Assembly: GCA_003202005.1 (NCBI GenBank) | Contig: QJJF01000005.1 | Span: forward strand, 62,001 to 126,000 | DNA length: 64,000 nt | Direction of reading: 5' to 3' | Source: Williamsia faeni | Lineage (GTDB): Bacteria > Actinomycetota > Actinomycetes > Mycobacteriales > Mycobacteriaceae | Shown: piece by piece, positions 8,538 to 17,699 of the stretch | Layout of the letters: each line of letters opens with the position of its first letter | Position numbering within the stretch: the stretch's first letter is position 1 | Made by a program: the position numbers and the translations under genes | The notes under the pieces: generated by a model | Database searches by the model: none | The model's input: only the letters and a program-made list of their open reading frames with translations | Told to the model about the DNA's origin: nothing

Positions 8538-10520
8538 TTAGTCGTCGGCGACACTGGGGTCGTTACCCTCCAGCTCGGCTTCATCGACAGCAGTCAATGC
8601 CTGAGGTGCAGGTGGTTTCACCGCCCAGTGACGCAGGGCCCACGCCGCAAGATGTTTTTGTCGAGCACGGATGGCGGACGGGGTCCATTCTTGGTACGTC
8701 GCCAACTCTTGTTCCTGCCGCAAATTTCCCTGTGCATAGCAGGTGGACGCCTGAACTCCAGGCCCAAGCGCGGTACCGCGCTTCTCCGAGAAGCATTTGT
8801 TTCCGTAGCTCGAATTGTCGAGCGTCAATGCGAGGTTTCCGAGCGAATGGTGCAGGGCCGCATGCTCTTCGATTGTGAATGCCTTCGACCAGCACTTCGC
8901 CTTGGGGTTTGGATTCTGCGGAAGGATATGTTCGGTCGTCCGGTTTGGTCCTGACGCATCAGACAGATCGACTAGCTTGGGGAGCTGATCGCCGGCCTTC
9001 ATGAGGCTCCTCTCATACTCGTATAGAAAATATTTGTGACCCCGACGGTAGTACCAGTTCTGATCCGTCGACTCCAAGGTCGAAGCGACCTCACTATCCG
9101 ATGCGTAGTTCCACAGGAGCGCTTCGAATTCGGCGATGACAGCGTCGGGAGTCTTCGTCCCGTCGTAGAGGGCGTGTGCAAGACGAAGTAGCGTCGGTTC
9201 GCCTGTATTTGTGCGCCGCTGCTGGATGACGAAAACCCTCGCAGAGTATCGCTCGCAGAGATCTACGAGGTTGGCGTAGAACTCGCCATCGGTCGGATAC
9301 TTCAAGCGGGATGCAATGAGCAGTGGACGGTAGGGCGCGACGATGCCAGACCGCTGAAGGGCCTGTCCTGCGTCGCGCGATCGACTTCTCTCCGCCGTGG
9401 TTGCGAATCCTTCAAATCCTGCGCTCGCGTCGAACATGTCCCTCATGATGTACGAGCTGTCGCGGAGGGTTTTGACGTAGTCGCTTATGTCGCTGTTGAG
9501 TTGATCCCATGCGGCGTCGTTGTCATCTGCTGCATTCTCTACTGGTGCGAGGCGCGTCTGTCCGGTGACGTACTGACTCCGGTCGAAGCGCGTTTTGAGC
9601 GATGCGACCCGCCTCCAGTTCTTGCGATCGGGGTCTTGGGTTGTGAGCCAGTGTGCTCGAAGCAGCTGGTCGTCGAGGCCGTCATCGGTGGAGAGGTTTC
9701 GGAAGATGTCTGCCCACGCGGCGTTGATTTTCACGGCCAACTGTTCGCTACGACCGTCTGGGATCAATCGTGCAAGGTAGAGGAGGTAGTTCTTCGCTTT
9801 CTCGAGTTCACTGAGAGGTCGTCCGCGTTCGTTGAGAGTCTCGAAGATCACACCGACCTCAGCCAGATCTTGAACTTCGTGTACCAAGAAGCCGAACTGT
9901 GAGGTCACTCGCCGCTGTAGCTCGCGTAGTCGCTCAAAGCGAGTCTGCGGGTCGACCCCTCGCTCTAGATCTGCCAGCTTACCGTCGAAGATCTCGGCCG
10001 CTCGTTGAAGTCGCCGCTGGCCCAAAATGAGCGCAGGGCCGACATAGATCGAGTCTCCAAGCACGTTGTCGAGCCAGTAGTCGGCGAGTTCCTTCCCGAG
10101 TCGTAGTCGGGGTGTCTCGACATTACTGACGGAGACCGTGCCGTACTTCCTCCGCAGATTGTCGGCGACACCTGGCGCACTGGGGGCAGCTGTCGCAGGC
10201 AATTGAAGCAGTCTGCGCCGAATCCGATCGAGAAGGATGAAGCAGCTGGTCAAGCGTTGTTGTCCGTCAACTACTTCGAAGTGTGTGAGCGTGTCACCGA
10301 GGTCGTCGGTAGATGTCTCAAGGCTCCCAGCCGAGGTGACGACGGCCCGTAGGACAAGCGTTCCCGCATAGTGAGTCGCGATCGGCCCAAGGAGGTCCAG
10401 ATCCTCCCACAGGTCGTCTAGTTGCTTCTTCTCCCATGCATACGGTCGTTGGTAGTCGGGGATGTGGAGCAGCCGATCGTTGACGACGGATGACAAGCTG
10501 ACGGGTTCGTTCTGGGGCAT
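8538..10520 (-). CDS. Second GmrSD-type DUF262 + DUF1524 protein (660 aa)
   Basis: The start is the ATG at 10520, giving MPQNEPVSLSS; GAGGTGG stands about 9 bases upstream, and the frame upstream of it lacks coding character. The DUF262 domain shows YQRPYAW near residues 23-29 and the signature FEVVDGQQRLTS at 81-92. The DUF1524 HNH part has TTEHILPQN around residue 530 followed by SLGNLALTLDN. Family knowledge: DUF262 supplies NTP-dependent control and DUF1524 the nuclease. This protein differs strongly from the one at 3066-5465 and has no RAMA-like tail, so the two are not a recent duplication. It is convergent with the helicase gene and downstream of the NaeI-type gene on the same strand. 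A modified-DNA restriction role is likely but not shown by sequence alone. Confidence 0.88.
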   Translation of the reverse strand: MPQNEPVSLSSVVNDRLLHIPDYQRPYAWEKKQLDDLWEDLDLLGPIATHYAGTLVLRAVVTSAGSLETSTDDLGDTLTHFEVVDGQQRLTSCFILLDRIRRRLLQLPATAAPSAPGVADNLRRKYGTVSVSNVETPRLRLGKELADYWLDNVLGDSIYVGPALILGQRRLQRAAEIFDGKLADLERGVDPQTRFERLRELQRRVTSQFGFLVHEVQDLAEVGVIFETLNERGRPLSELEKAKNYLLYLARLIPDGRSEQLAVKINAAWADIFRNLSTDDGLDDQLLRAHWLTTQDPDRKNWRRVASLKTRFDRSQYVTGQTRLAPVENAADDNDAAWDQLNSDISDYVKTLRDSSYIMRDMFDASAGFEGFATTAERSRSRDAGQALQRSGIVAPYRPLLIASRLKYPTDGEFYANLVDLCERYSARVFVIQQRRTNTGEPTLLRLAHALYDGTKTPDAVIAEFEALLWNYASDSEVASTLESTDQNWYYRRGHKYFLYEYERSLMKAGDQLPKLVDLSDASGPNRTTEHILPQNPNPKAKCWSKAFTIEEHAALHHSLGNLALTLDNSSYGNKCFSEKRGTALGPGVQASTCYAQGNLRQEQELATYQEWTPSAIRARQKHLAAWALRHWAVKPPAPQALTAVDEAELEGNDPSVADD

Positions 10521-10908
10521 GGCGGTAGTCCACCTCAAGTATCGGGGTTGAGCATGCGACTGGTAGGCACTCGGCTGAGCGTAGCCGTGGTCGCCGGGAT
10601 CCCTTGCTGGAATCACCCTCGATGGGTAGATCGATTCGATGACTGGTCTCGCCTATTCACCCGGCGGGGCCCTGACACACTCGAGGAATCGGGTGGAGGG
10701 GTCCGCTTCGTAGATAAGGATCGTACCGTCGGGCTGAAGCGGATTATCCCATTGGCGCTGATGGTCTCGATCGTTGAATCCAAGGAACAACTTCTGTTTG
10801 CTGCGGGACGGCAGGTCTCTATGGTTCGACCGCGGCGAGCCGAGATTCCGAACAACCGTTGGCTGTCCATTGGGCTCTGGCGCGACCGCCGCGGCACTCG
10901 TCAGACGA
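10521..10908. other. Intergenic stretch without a convincing gene
   Basis: About 390 bp between the NaeI-type gene and the second DUF262 gene. Open frames exist on both strands (plus 10548-10967, minus 10653-10988), but they have poor composition, lack ribosome-binding sites and overlap real genes. It probably holds the promoter of the DUF262 gene and decayed sequence. Confidence 0.5.
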
Positions 10909-12309
10909 TCACTCAGATGTGTGCGCTGGTAAGCGCGGTGCCATATCCGATTCTGCAGTTTCTGTAATTCTCCACCAGCTGTAGTCAATCATCACTTTGG
11001 TGCATGGATCGGATGGACTGACTTTCGCTAGTCGAACGGACATCCAAGCGCCTTTTTCTGGCGATTCCAGGCCAAGTGCCTTCGAGATCGCACTATGAGA
11101 TCGGCTGTGCCCCAATATGATTATGCCATCTTTGCGAAGTGCGATTCGTGCATCACGGACCCGTTTAGGGGCATCGTCCTGTTGGCCAACTGCAAGAACT
11201 ACCTGGCGGTTGATCAAACGGCCGGGGACGCGTCGAAACAGCTCGTTGACTCGGGCTTGGCCACTCAGTCCGGCGGCGAGAATGGCGCCCCGATCTTCCA
11301 ACGATAATTTGAGGAGAAGGTTGGTCGGTAGGTCACCGTGCAACCCACCCCACAGCCAAAAAATTGATCTCAAATATCCATCGCCAATTCGACGCTTATT
11401 ATCGCGGTTGTACCCACGGACACGGGCACCGTTCTCGGTCTTCCACCGAAGTCGCTCGTCGGTGATCCGCAATAACCCGGCAGCCCACTCATTTTCGTCG
11501 TCATTCATCCAAACGACGAGCGCAGGGTGGTCAGCCCGGCCCGAGCGCGAACCGTGATCTAAGCAGACGTACATTTCCATCGGAATTTCCCAACCACCGA
11601 TATCTTTCGAGAACTTGCAATCGACGTCTGTGCCCTCGATGTTCCAATCCAGGTCGATTCCGTCCGGAATCGAGAACTCCTTGGTTAGATTGATCTCTAT
11701 CGCTGTCCCGAGGTACGTTTTCTCGGTCTTTGTGAGTTGTTGGTAACACCACCTGCCGGTCCGCTGTCCATCAAGTAGTTCGTCCAGAGAGTCCCTCAAA
11801 GTCCATCGAAATCGGTCTCGTCCAGCGGGCTGTTCTTCGAACCACTGTGCGAGCGATTGAAGGTCACCCGCAGGATCCTGTAATTCGCCAGCAATAGGAA
11901 TTATCGACCGTAGCCTGCTGCTGGACATTGGTTTCAAGGGCTCAGGGTGAACCAGAAACCTGTTTCGCGTGCGCCGGATCGCTTTCGCTCGTGCGTCCTG
12001 AGATTGATCCTCTGGCAAACGCAGTTGGTCGAGATTGAATAGACCGTCGTCTGGCACAGTCACATAGTGCCACTTCGCCTGTTCATTGCGCCCGCTGACC
12101 AGAATCCTCAACACGACGGTCACGAGACGAAGTACAAGATTTTCAACGACCTGGGCTGACTTGATCGGATCCTCATGCTCCCAGGGGCGGAGCAATATCT
12201 GCCGCGGCTGTGGCTCGGAATCCGTCTTCCGATCCCGCGAGACATTGGCATCTAGCTCGTTAGCCACATACAGCGCTGGATTTTGGGAGGCTTGAGTCTT
12301 GTGGGCCAC
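10909..12309 (-). CDS. NaeI-type restriction endonuclease (466 aa)
   Basis: The catalytic PD-(D/E)xK region is clear: GTAIE with E205, D221, then D230-C-K232 followed by GGWEIPMEMY. The spacing E-(16)-D-(9)-D-x-K equals that of NaeI (E70, D86, D95, K97), a type IIE enzyme that cuts DNA after binding a second site. The C-terminal half should correspond to the DNA-binding effector domain of that family. At 466 residues it is longer than NaeI (317), with about 150 extra N-terminal residues. The annotated start is a GTG at 12309, which lies inside an IS21 relic on the other strand, so the true N-terminus is uncertain. A C5-cytosine methyltransferase gene starts 690 bp away and is the likely cognate methylase. 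Confidence 0.88.
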   Translation of the reverse strand: MAHKTQASQNPALYVANELDANVSRDRKTDSEPQPRQILLRPWEHEDPIKSAQVVENLVLRLVTVVLRILVSGRNEQAKWHYVTVPDDGLFNLDQLRLPEDQSQDARAKAIRRTRNRFLVHPEPLKPMSSSRLRSIIPIAGELQDPAGDLQSLAQWFEEQPAGRDRFRWTLRDSLDELLDGQRTGRWCYQQLTKTEKTYLGTAIEINLTKEFSIPDGIDLDWNIEGTDVDCKFSKDIGGWEIPMEMYVCLDHGSRSGRADHPALVVWMNDDENEWAAGLLRITDERLRWKTENGARVRGYNRDNKRRIGDGYLRSIFWLWGGLHGDLPTNLLLKLSLEDRGAILAAGLSGQARVNELFRRVPGRLINRQVVLAVGQQDDAPKRVRDARIALRKDGIIILGHSRSHSAISKALGLESPEKGAWMSVRLAKVSPSDPCTKVMIDYSWWRITETAESDMAPRLPAHTSE

Positions 12310-12722
12310 GGGTGCGAGGAGCGGCCACTTGCCTGCTGGCGACCGCGCTTGCCGTGGCGGTCGCGCATGCCGGCTATCGCGTTGGATTCGCCTCGGCGAC
12401 CGCCTGGATCACCCAACTGGCCGAGGCACCGTGGATCGGACACGTTGGCCGAACTCCGCAAGATCAAACCAATCGGACTGATCGTGATCAACGAGGTCGC
12501 TCACGTCCTTTTCGATGCAGAGAAGCGGCCAAAAGGGTTCTTCCAACTGGACACGAGTCGATGTGAGAAGTCGTCGATCACACTGACCACCAACCTGCCG
12601 TTTTCGCGCTGGCCCAGGCTTGGCGAGGCCACCATCGTCTCGACCACGATCGACCGGATCGTGCACCACCCTGAAGTCATCGCAACTCGCCGCAATGACT
12701 ACTCCTACCACGGGCGTGTCGG
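12299..12722 (+). pseudogene. IS21-family istB (helper ATPase) relic, frameshifted
   Basis: Three plus-strand frames read in sequence give a recognisable IstB. First comes a decayed Walker A (GARSGHL for GTGKTHL), then LATALAVAVAHAGYRV in a second frame, then IGLIVINEVAHVLFDAE, LTTNLPFSRW and IDRIVHHPEVI in a third. These match the IstB order: P-loop, the LIIDEVG-type motif II, TSNKPF, and DRLVHH. At least two frameshifts make it non-functional; no istA partner or terminal inverted repeats were found nearby. It sits between the NaeI-type nuclease and its methyltransferase and marks past transposition into the island. Confidence 0.8.
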
Positions 12723-13000
12723 TGTTCTGAACGATCCTTGGACACGAGACGGGACACTTCTTGCGGTGAACCACATGGCGGCGGGCGATCACTCTCGCCT
12801 TCAGCACCGTGTGTCCGAATCGGCTGAGAATGCCAACGCGTCTGATGTACTAGGCAACGAGTTCAGTTCTGGAGGTAGCCGCAGAGATCCCTCGTGAACC
12901 GACGGCGACCGCGCGACGGGTGTGTATCGCGGTACGTCTTCATAGGGTGAAGCCCCCGTGTCGTGCCGATGCTGTCGGACCTTCTACGTACGATGGGCTC

Positions 13001-14101
13001 ATGCCAAAACCTAGACTCATTGATCTCTTCGCTGGCTGCGGGGGCATGACGGTGGGCTTTCAAGACGAGGGTTTCGAATCAGTACTGGCGGTCGAGTGGG
13101 ACAAATACGCCGCTGCAACGTACGCGGCCAACTTTGGTGAAGGTCATGTGATTGCCGGCGACATCACCGACGTTCCCAACCGAGCGATCCCGCGTGCGGA
13201 TGTCATCATCGGTGGTCCTCCGTGCCAGGGATTTTCGAATCTAGGTCTGAAGAGTCTCGAAGATCCAAGAAATCAACTTTGGCGTCAGTACGTTCGCTTC
13301 GTGCAGACTGCGAAACCCAAGGTCTTCGTCGTGGAGAACGTTGATCGCTTTCATGCCTCGCCGGAGTTTCAGATGCTTCAGGCCGAGGCCGACCACGGGG
13401 CGCTCAAGCAGTACGACATACGCAGCCACGTCCTCAATGCAGCTGACTACGGCGTACCGCAGAGGCGACGTCGCACGATTGTCATAGGGTCGCGTGTGGG
13501 CCCCATCGATTTGCCGTCGCCGACACATGCAAAGAACCCCGCCCCAGACAGTGGTCTGTTGCCGTGGCGCACAGTTCGTGACGCGATCTACGGATTGCCC
13601 GAACGACCGGAGTCAACCGACCTGCCCGACTCCGTGACCGAATTCTTTGGCGATGCTATGCCGGGGATCTTTAAAGGCCTCGACATCCATATCAAACGAA
13701 CGCCGACCGAACGTTCCTTGGCGCGTTATGACCATGTTCCACCAGGAGGTGGTCGGTTTGATGTGCCAGTCGACCTCCTTCCCGACTGCTGGAGAAACAA
13801 GCCGACTGGAACAACGGACGTGATGGGTCGGATGCGCTGGGATGCTCCGTCGCTTACAATTCGGACAGAATTCTTCAAGCCAGAGAAAGGTGCATACCTT
13901 CATCCTCAGTGGGAAAAGCGAGCCCGATCAAGGCGGGTTAATCGGGTTATTACTCACTATGAGGCGAGCTTACTTCAAGATTTCCCTGACGACTTTCTTT
14001 GGGTTGGACCAAAGATCCAAATAGCGCGACAGATCGGCAATGCGGTGCCGTCCGGGCTGGCCCGGGCAATCGCCAAGACAATCCGCCCCTACGTCTCGTA
14101 G
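13001..14101 (+). CDS. C5-cytosine DNA methyltransferase (366 aa)
   Basis: All key motifs of the family are present: motif I at the N-terminus (LIDLFAGCGGMTVGF), motif IV with the catalytic Cys (GGPPCQGFSNLG), motif VI (VENVDRF), motif VIII (PQRRRRT) and motif X (QIGNAVP) near the end. The start at 13001 gives MPKPRLIDLF, the normal family N-terminus; the frame upstream is not coding-like. At 366 residues it is a compact single-target enzyme, transferring a methyl group from S-adenosylmethionine to C5 of cytosine at one site. It lies between the NaeI-type nuclease (divergent) and the Z1/DUF4420/MutL-like genes (convergent), and could protect host DNA against either set. Confidence 0.93.
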   Translation: MPKPRLIDLFAGCGGMTVGFQDEGFESVLAVEWDKYAAATYAANFGEGHVIAGDITDVPNRAIPRADVIIGGPPCQGFSNLGLKSLEDPRNQLWRQYVRFVQTAKPKVFVVENVDRFHASPEFQMLQAEADHGALKQYDIRSHVLNAADYGVPQRRRRTIVIGSRVGPIDLPSPTHAKNPAPDSGLLPWRTVRDAIYGLPERPESTDLPDSVTEFFGDAMPGIFKGLDIHIKRTPTERSLARYDHVPPGGGRFDVPVDLLPDCWRNKPTGTTDVMGRMRWDAPSLTIRTEFFKPEKGAYLHPQWEKRARSRRVNRVITHYEASLLQDFPDDFLWVGPKIQIARQIGNAVPSGLARAIAKTIRPYVS

Positions 14102-14172
14102 CCGGTGTTGTTCGTGATCCGATGCGGATTTTTATCGATCTTGCGAGCTCAACACGTCGAAACTGACGACCC

Positions 14173-14654
14173 TCATCTAGTCAGCATGTTGCATATATTC
14201 AGGGTGAAACTTTCTCGCGAAAATTGCGAGCGCACGTCGACGTTCGAGCAGTTACACCACGTCACTCTGGAGCTTGTCCGCAGCTGCATGTGGCAATGGC
14301 CAGCGCCGGTAGGCGACAGTCGGCCCTCATGGACCAACCCGCGCAATTTACGGTCGCGTTGTGAGAACTTCAGAGAGTGTCTCGCACTCGGGCCTGAACT
14401 GGCTTCTCGAGTCTCTGGAAGTCCTTCACGAAGTCCTCGTGGAATGCCAAGGCGCGCACACTCGAATCCTCCCACCTGGAGTCGCGAAAAGGGCGTAGAT
14501 TCGCGCTATCAACCTGGATGCGTGGCATTACGACGCCCTGCTTTAGCGGCCAGGCCGTGTTCCAGTGGTTTAGCGACGTATTCTCTTTGGCGGGTCTGTC
14601 GCCAGGGATGGTTATGATGCCGCTGCGGAGTTGGATGCTGTTGCAGCTCGTCAC
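14173..14654 (-). pseudogene. Possible decayed helicase N-terminus with RelE-like module
   Basis: In one minus frame the text FHEDFVKDFQRLEKPVQARVRDTL (read in two overlapping pieces) ends in a stop; a one-base shift at the same place continues as KFSQRD and further residues. The pattern resembles the RelE-like start of large actinobacterial DNA helicases, in which a pilot segment ends in LxKPVQxKVRxxxxKF. Only about 40 residues match and the rest of a helicase is absent. I see no other gene in 14105-14720; plus-strand frames here are shadows. Confidence 0.3.
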
Positions 14655-14720
14655 ACGATCTGAACACCGCGAATTGGAGTCCGCCGGCGAACGGGTACGT
14701 CATCATCGTCTGGTCTGTAA

Positions 14721-17699
14721 TTACTTCCTTGCGTCTACGGCAATTGCGGTTGGATCCTCCTCCCGCACGACCCTAAACTTGAGAACCGCGGTTTCCTCGA
14801 TAGCCGCGCTTGGTAGATACATCGAAAAGGTGACGATCAGTCCATGCTCTGGACTTGAGGCTGGTAGAGCAGGTTTCGGTTTGGCGTCGAATGACGCTAA
14901 CTGTTCCTTCACCAGGTAGAGGAGAATGACGCCCCGGTGAGGAGACCAGTGCTCGGACGAAAACTTGCCCGCAGGCTGGATGGGACCTAGCAGTGGACGT
15001 ATTAAATTGCGGTGTTTCGGGTCGGTGATCTCACCGAATTTCGGAACGACTTCGGTCCCACGTGCCCTCCGATCCCGATAGATGAAGTGCCTGGCTCCTA
15101 CGTTGGCGAGATCCACAACTTTGTCGCCCGGCTGGGGTGCCACGATGAGAAAGTCTTTCAGAAGAGAGGGCTTCTCTTCGATCAACCGTCGCAGATAGTT
15201 CAGCTTCGGCCTAACTGATCGCTCGCCGAACAGGTACATCCATTGCATCTGACCAGCGAGGTCAACAAACTCGCTTGCTCCCATGAACCCGGTAAACGCA
15301 GTCAACGACTGCTGGCCCCCCGCCGGGAACATAACCTTGGTCGCGGACTTGGCTAACCACGGGCGCCACAGATCAAGGTTCGCCTTCAGTGTATCGACGT
15401 GGTTTGGGTATCCGGTCGGGCTCAGTACGGGGTCGCTTTGTTCGTCGAGCGCCGCGTTGAACATCTTGTTCCTGGCAGTCGGTTTGAGCCATGGCAGATG
15501 CTGGGAAACCAGCGGTGGTATCTGCGAAGGTAGGACTTTCGGCCTGTCACCGTCGACCTCGGCGTAGATGGTCAGCTGGTCGCGGAATTCCTTCTCATCG
15601 AGCGCCACTGCCTCGAACGCCTTGTACAAATCGACTCGTTGAGCGCCGAACTTGGCCTGTCGGTCAATGAACACACGAACGAGGTCTCGGTAACCTCTTC
15701 GGAAACCGAACCATCGGCCCATCTGGGTGAGCGAGTCACTCATCTGCACCGCACGCCGGAAATAGGTGACGGTGAGCCCCTCGACTGTGAAGCCGCGGCT
15801 CAGTTTGGCTCCACCGATCAATATTCGCCAAGTGTCGTGACGGTCGAAATCCAACTGCTGTTGCTGCTGTTGAATTTCGGTGTCGCTGTTGACAACCAGG
15901 ACAGGATTATTGTTGTGCTCGGTAATTCGCTGAATCGATTTAGCCAACCAGGGTTTTAGAACTTCGAATGTTGGCAGCGCAGGTACGCCTTCCTCGCGGC
16001 GAGCCGCCGATACGGGCAAAATATCCGTTTCGTACAGGGCGCCCAACCTCTTAAGGCCGATGATGGTGCTGAATGACGCCGCCTTCCACAGGTCTTGCAC
16101 GGATTCGGCCAGATCCTTTTGATGAGCCGTTCTTACCGACTCGTGGATCAGCATGGTGTGGTGTCGAAACTTCAGTTCATCAGACTGGCTCTTGCGGTAT
16201 AGCTTGCATGCACCGGTGAGCACGAACATGTCAATTGCTCTGGCCAGTTCGGATTCGCGGGCCGTTGCGTCAGTATCCTCCTCGGTTGCAACAAGATCGC
16301 GGATGTAGGTCTTATAGTTGCTGTTCTCGTAGGTTAGCGGTGCCTCGACGTCATCAAGGTCATGAAAGTGCTCTACGCCCATATAGCCCGCTGGCTGCGG
16401 CAAACCGATCAGGAAATCTTTCGGGTATATTCCCTGTTCGTCCGAAGGATCGACAAACACGTTCGCGAAAGGCGTTGCAGTATAACCAATGTACTGGGCT
16501 CTGGGCATCAACGTCAGCATATTGGCGATCCGCTCGTTGATTGCGCGACGCTTCTTTACATCTTTTCCCTCTGCCTCTTTCTGGGCCACAGTCTCTGGAT
16601 TCACGGTGTTGACTGACGCCTGGTCGGATTCATCATCAATGATGAGCACCGGGATTTCCTCAAACGCCTTTTTGTTGGCCCGGAGGTCGTCGACCAATTT
16701 TTGGAGAACAGTTGCGTTCTTTTTGGTAATAACGAGCCGCGCATCGGTTGAGTAGAGGTTTGCGGGGTCGTACAGCGGCTTGCTCATATCATGACGCTCG
16801 ATCTTCAAACTCTTGAATTGCTTCTTGTAGTCGAGCAAATGGCTCGTTAAGCGCTGAATTTCGCTGACAATTGGGTTTGTCCCGAGGTCGATAAATCCAT
16901 CCTCCCAGTCCGGGTCATCCTGGTAGTCAACTTTCGCTGCCTTCGCTTCGTCGGGTGTCAGATCAGCAACGATATTCTGTTTGCCAACCATCTCCATGTC
17001 GACCCGGCGCTGAGTTTGAGAACGAAGCATCTCGATTGTTCCGGTCATTACGATAATGAGGCGGTAACCGGCATCGAGCGCCTTGGCGATCACACCGGTG
17101 AAGTTGGCGGTCTTACCGCTCTGCACGTACCCAACTACAAGGCCCTTCGACTGGTGCGCTTGCACCCGTGTCGGATCGGCGAGTCGTTCCACAACGTTGG
17201 TGGTCGCCAGGTCCAGCGATGTGATGTTGTCTTCCGGCCACTTCCGCACAGTTAGAAGATAGTTCTTATAGTGAGGCCAATAGAACCCGCGCGCGTTTGC
17301 CCTCTCTGAGGTGTACCACGGATCCCACGGAGCGGTAATCACGACGTTTCTATCCGTATAAATTGGGCGCTTCTGAAGCAGAATCGCTGCGCCAGCACTG
17401 TCTAGCCCAAGCTTTTCGCACACAAGGTCTCGCCGCGAGGGAGTCGATGCCTCGGTGCTGGCGGTCCACTCCGTGGTGGCGGGTTCAGCATCCCATTTGT
17501 GAACCTGAAAACCTAGTGAGGTCAGTAATGGATCTGGCGCTTTCGCCTGTTCCAGGAGAACCGTCAGATCCGCTGCAGTGACGGTCGTACCGTGATCCTC
17601 GGCGTCTGGCTGAAGTCGGCTGACGATATTCTTGGGAGGACCATTCTCGATCATCTTCAGCACTGCCAGAACTGACGGTGCCAACCATTCTTGGGTCAT
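14721..17699 (-). CDS. Z1-domain ATPase of a MutL/Z1/DUF4420 defence module (992 aa)
   Basis: The start is the ATG at 17699 (MTQEWLAPS), overlapping the stop of the DUF4420 gene by 4 bp; the frame is open further upstream but is antisense-like there. The protein has a P-loop GYVQSGKT at about 190-197, a motif II-like LIIDDESDQAS near 390, and YIGYTATPFANVF near 440. Together these define the Z1 domain, a helicase-like ATPase found in restriction-type operons. The pieces around RGFTVEGLTVTYF and QMGRWFGFRRGY in the second half are typical too. Known Z1 genes travel with a MutL/MORC-like ATPase and a DUF4420 nuclease, exactly as here. It probably drives DNA remodelling or translocation for the nuclease. 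The codon choice and base composition look more AT-rich than in the core genes. Confidence 0.92.
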   Translation of the reverse strand: MTQEWLAPSVLAVLKMIENGPPKNIVSRLQPDAEDHGTTVTAADLTVLLEQAKAPDPLLTSLGFQVHKWDAEPATTEWTASTEASTPSRRDLVCEKLGLDSAGAAILLQKRPIYTDRNVVITAPWDPWYTSERANARGFYWPHYKNYLLTVRKWPEDNITSLDLATTNVVERLADPTRVQAHQSKGLVVGYVQSGKTANFTGVIAKALDAGYRLIIVMTGTIEMLRSQTQRRVDMEMVGKQNIVADLTPDEAKAAKVDYQDDPDWEDGFIDLGTNPIVSEIQRLTSHLLDYKKQFKSLKIERHDMSKPLYDPANLYSTDARLVITKKNATVLQKLVDDLRANKKAFEEIPVLIIDDESDQASVNTVNPETVAQKEAEGKDVKKRRAINERIANMLTLMPRAQYIGYTATPFANVFVDPSDEQGIYPKDFLIGLPQPAGYMGVEHFHDLDDVEAPLTYENSNYKTYIRDLVATEEDTDATARESELARAIDMFVLTGACKLYRKSQSDELKFRHHTMLIHESVRTAHQKDLAESVQDLWKAASFSTIIGLKRLGALYETDILPVSAARREEGVPALPTFEVLKPWLAKSIQRITEHNNNPVLVVNSDTEIQQQQQQLDFDRHDTWRILIGGAKLSRGFTVEGLTVTYFRRAVQMSDSLTQMGRWFGFRRGYRDLVRVFIDRQAKFGAQRVDLYKAFEAVALDEKEFRDQLTIYAEVDGDRPKVLPSQIPPLVSQHLPWLKPTARNKMFNAALDEQSDPVLSPTGYPNHVDTLKANLDLWRPWLAKSATKVMFPAGGQQSLTAFTGFMGASEFVDLAGQMQWMYLFGERSVRPKLNYLRRLIEEKPSLLKDFLIVAPQPGDKVVDLANVGARHFIYRDRRARGTEVVPKFGEITDPKHRNLIRPLLGPIQPAGKFSSEHWSPHRGVILLYLVKEQLASFDAKPKPALPASSPEHGLIVTFSMYLPSAAIEETAVLKFRVVREEDPTAIAVDARK

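Noticed and set aside
10548-10988. Open frames on both strands between the second DUF262 gene and the NaeI-type gene
   Set aside because: Poor composition, no ribosome-binding site, overlap with the 3' end of the NaeI-type gene.
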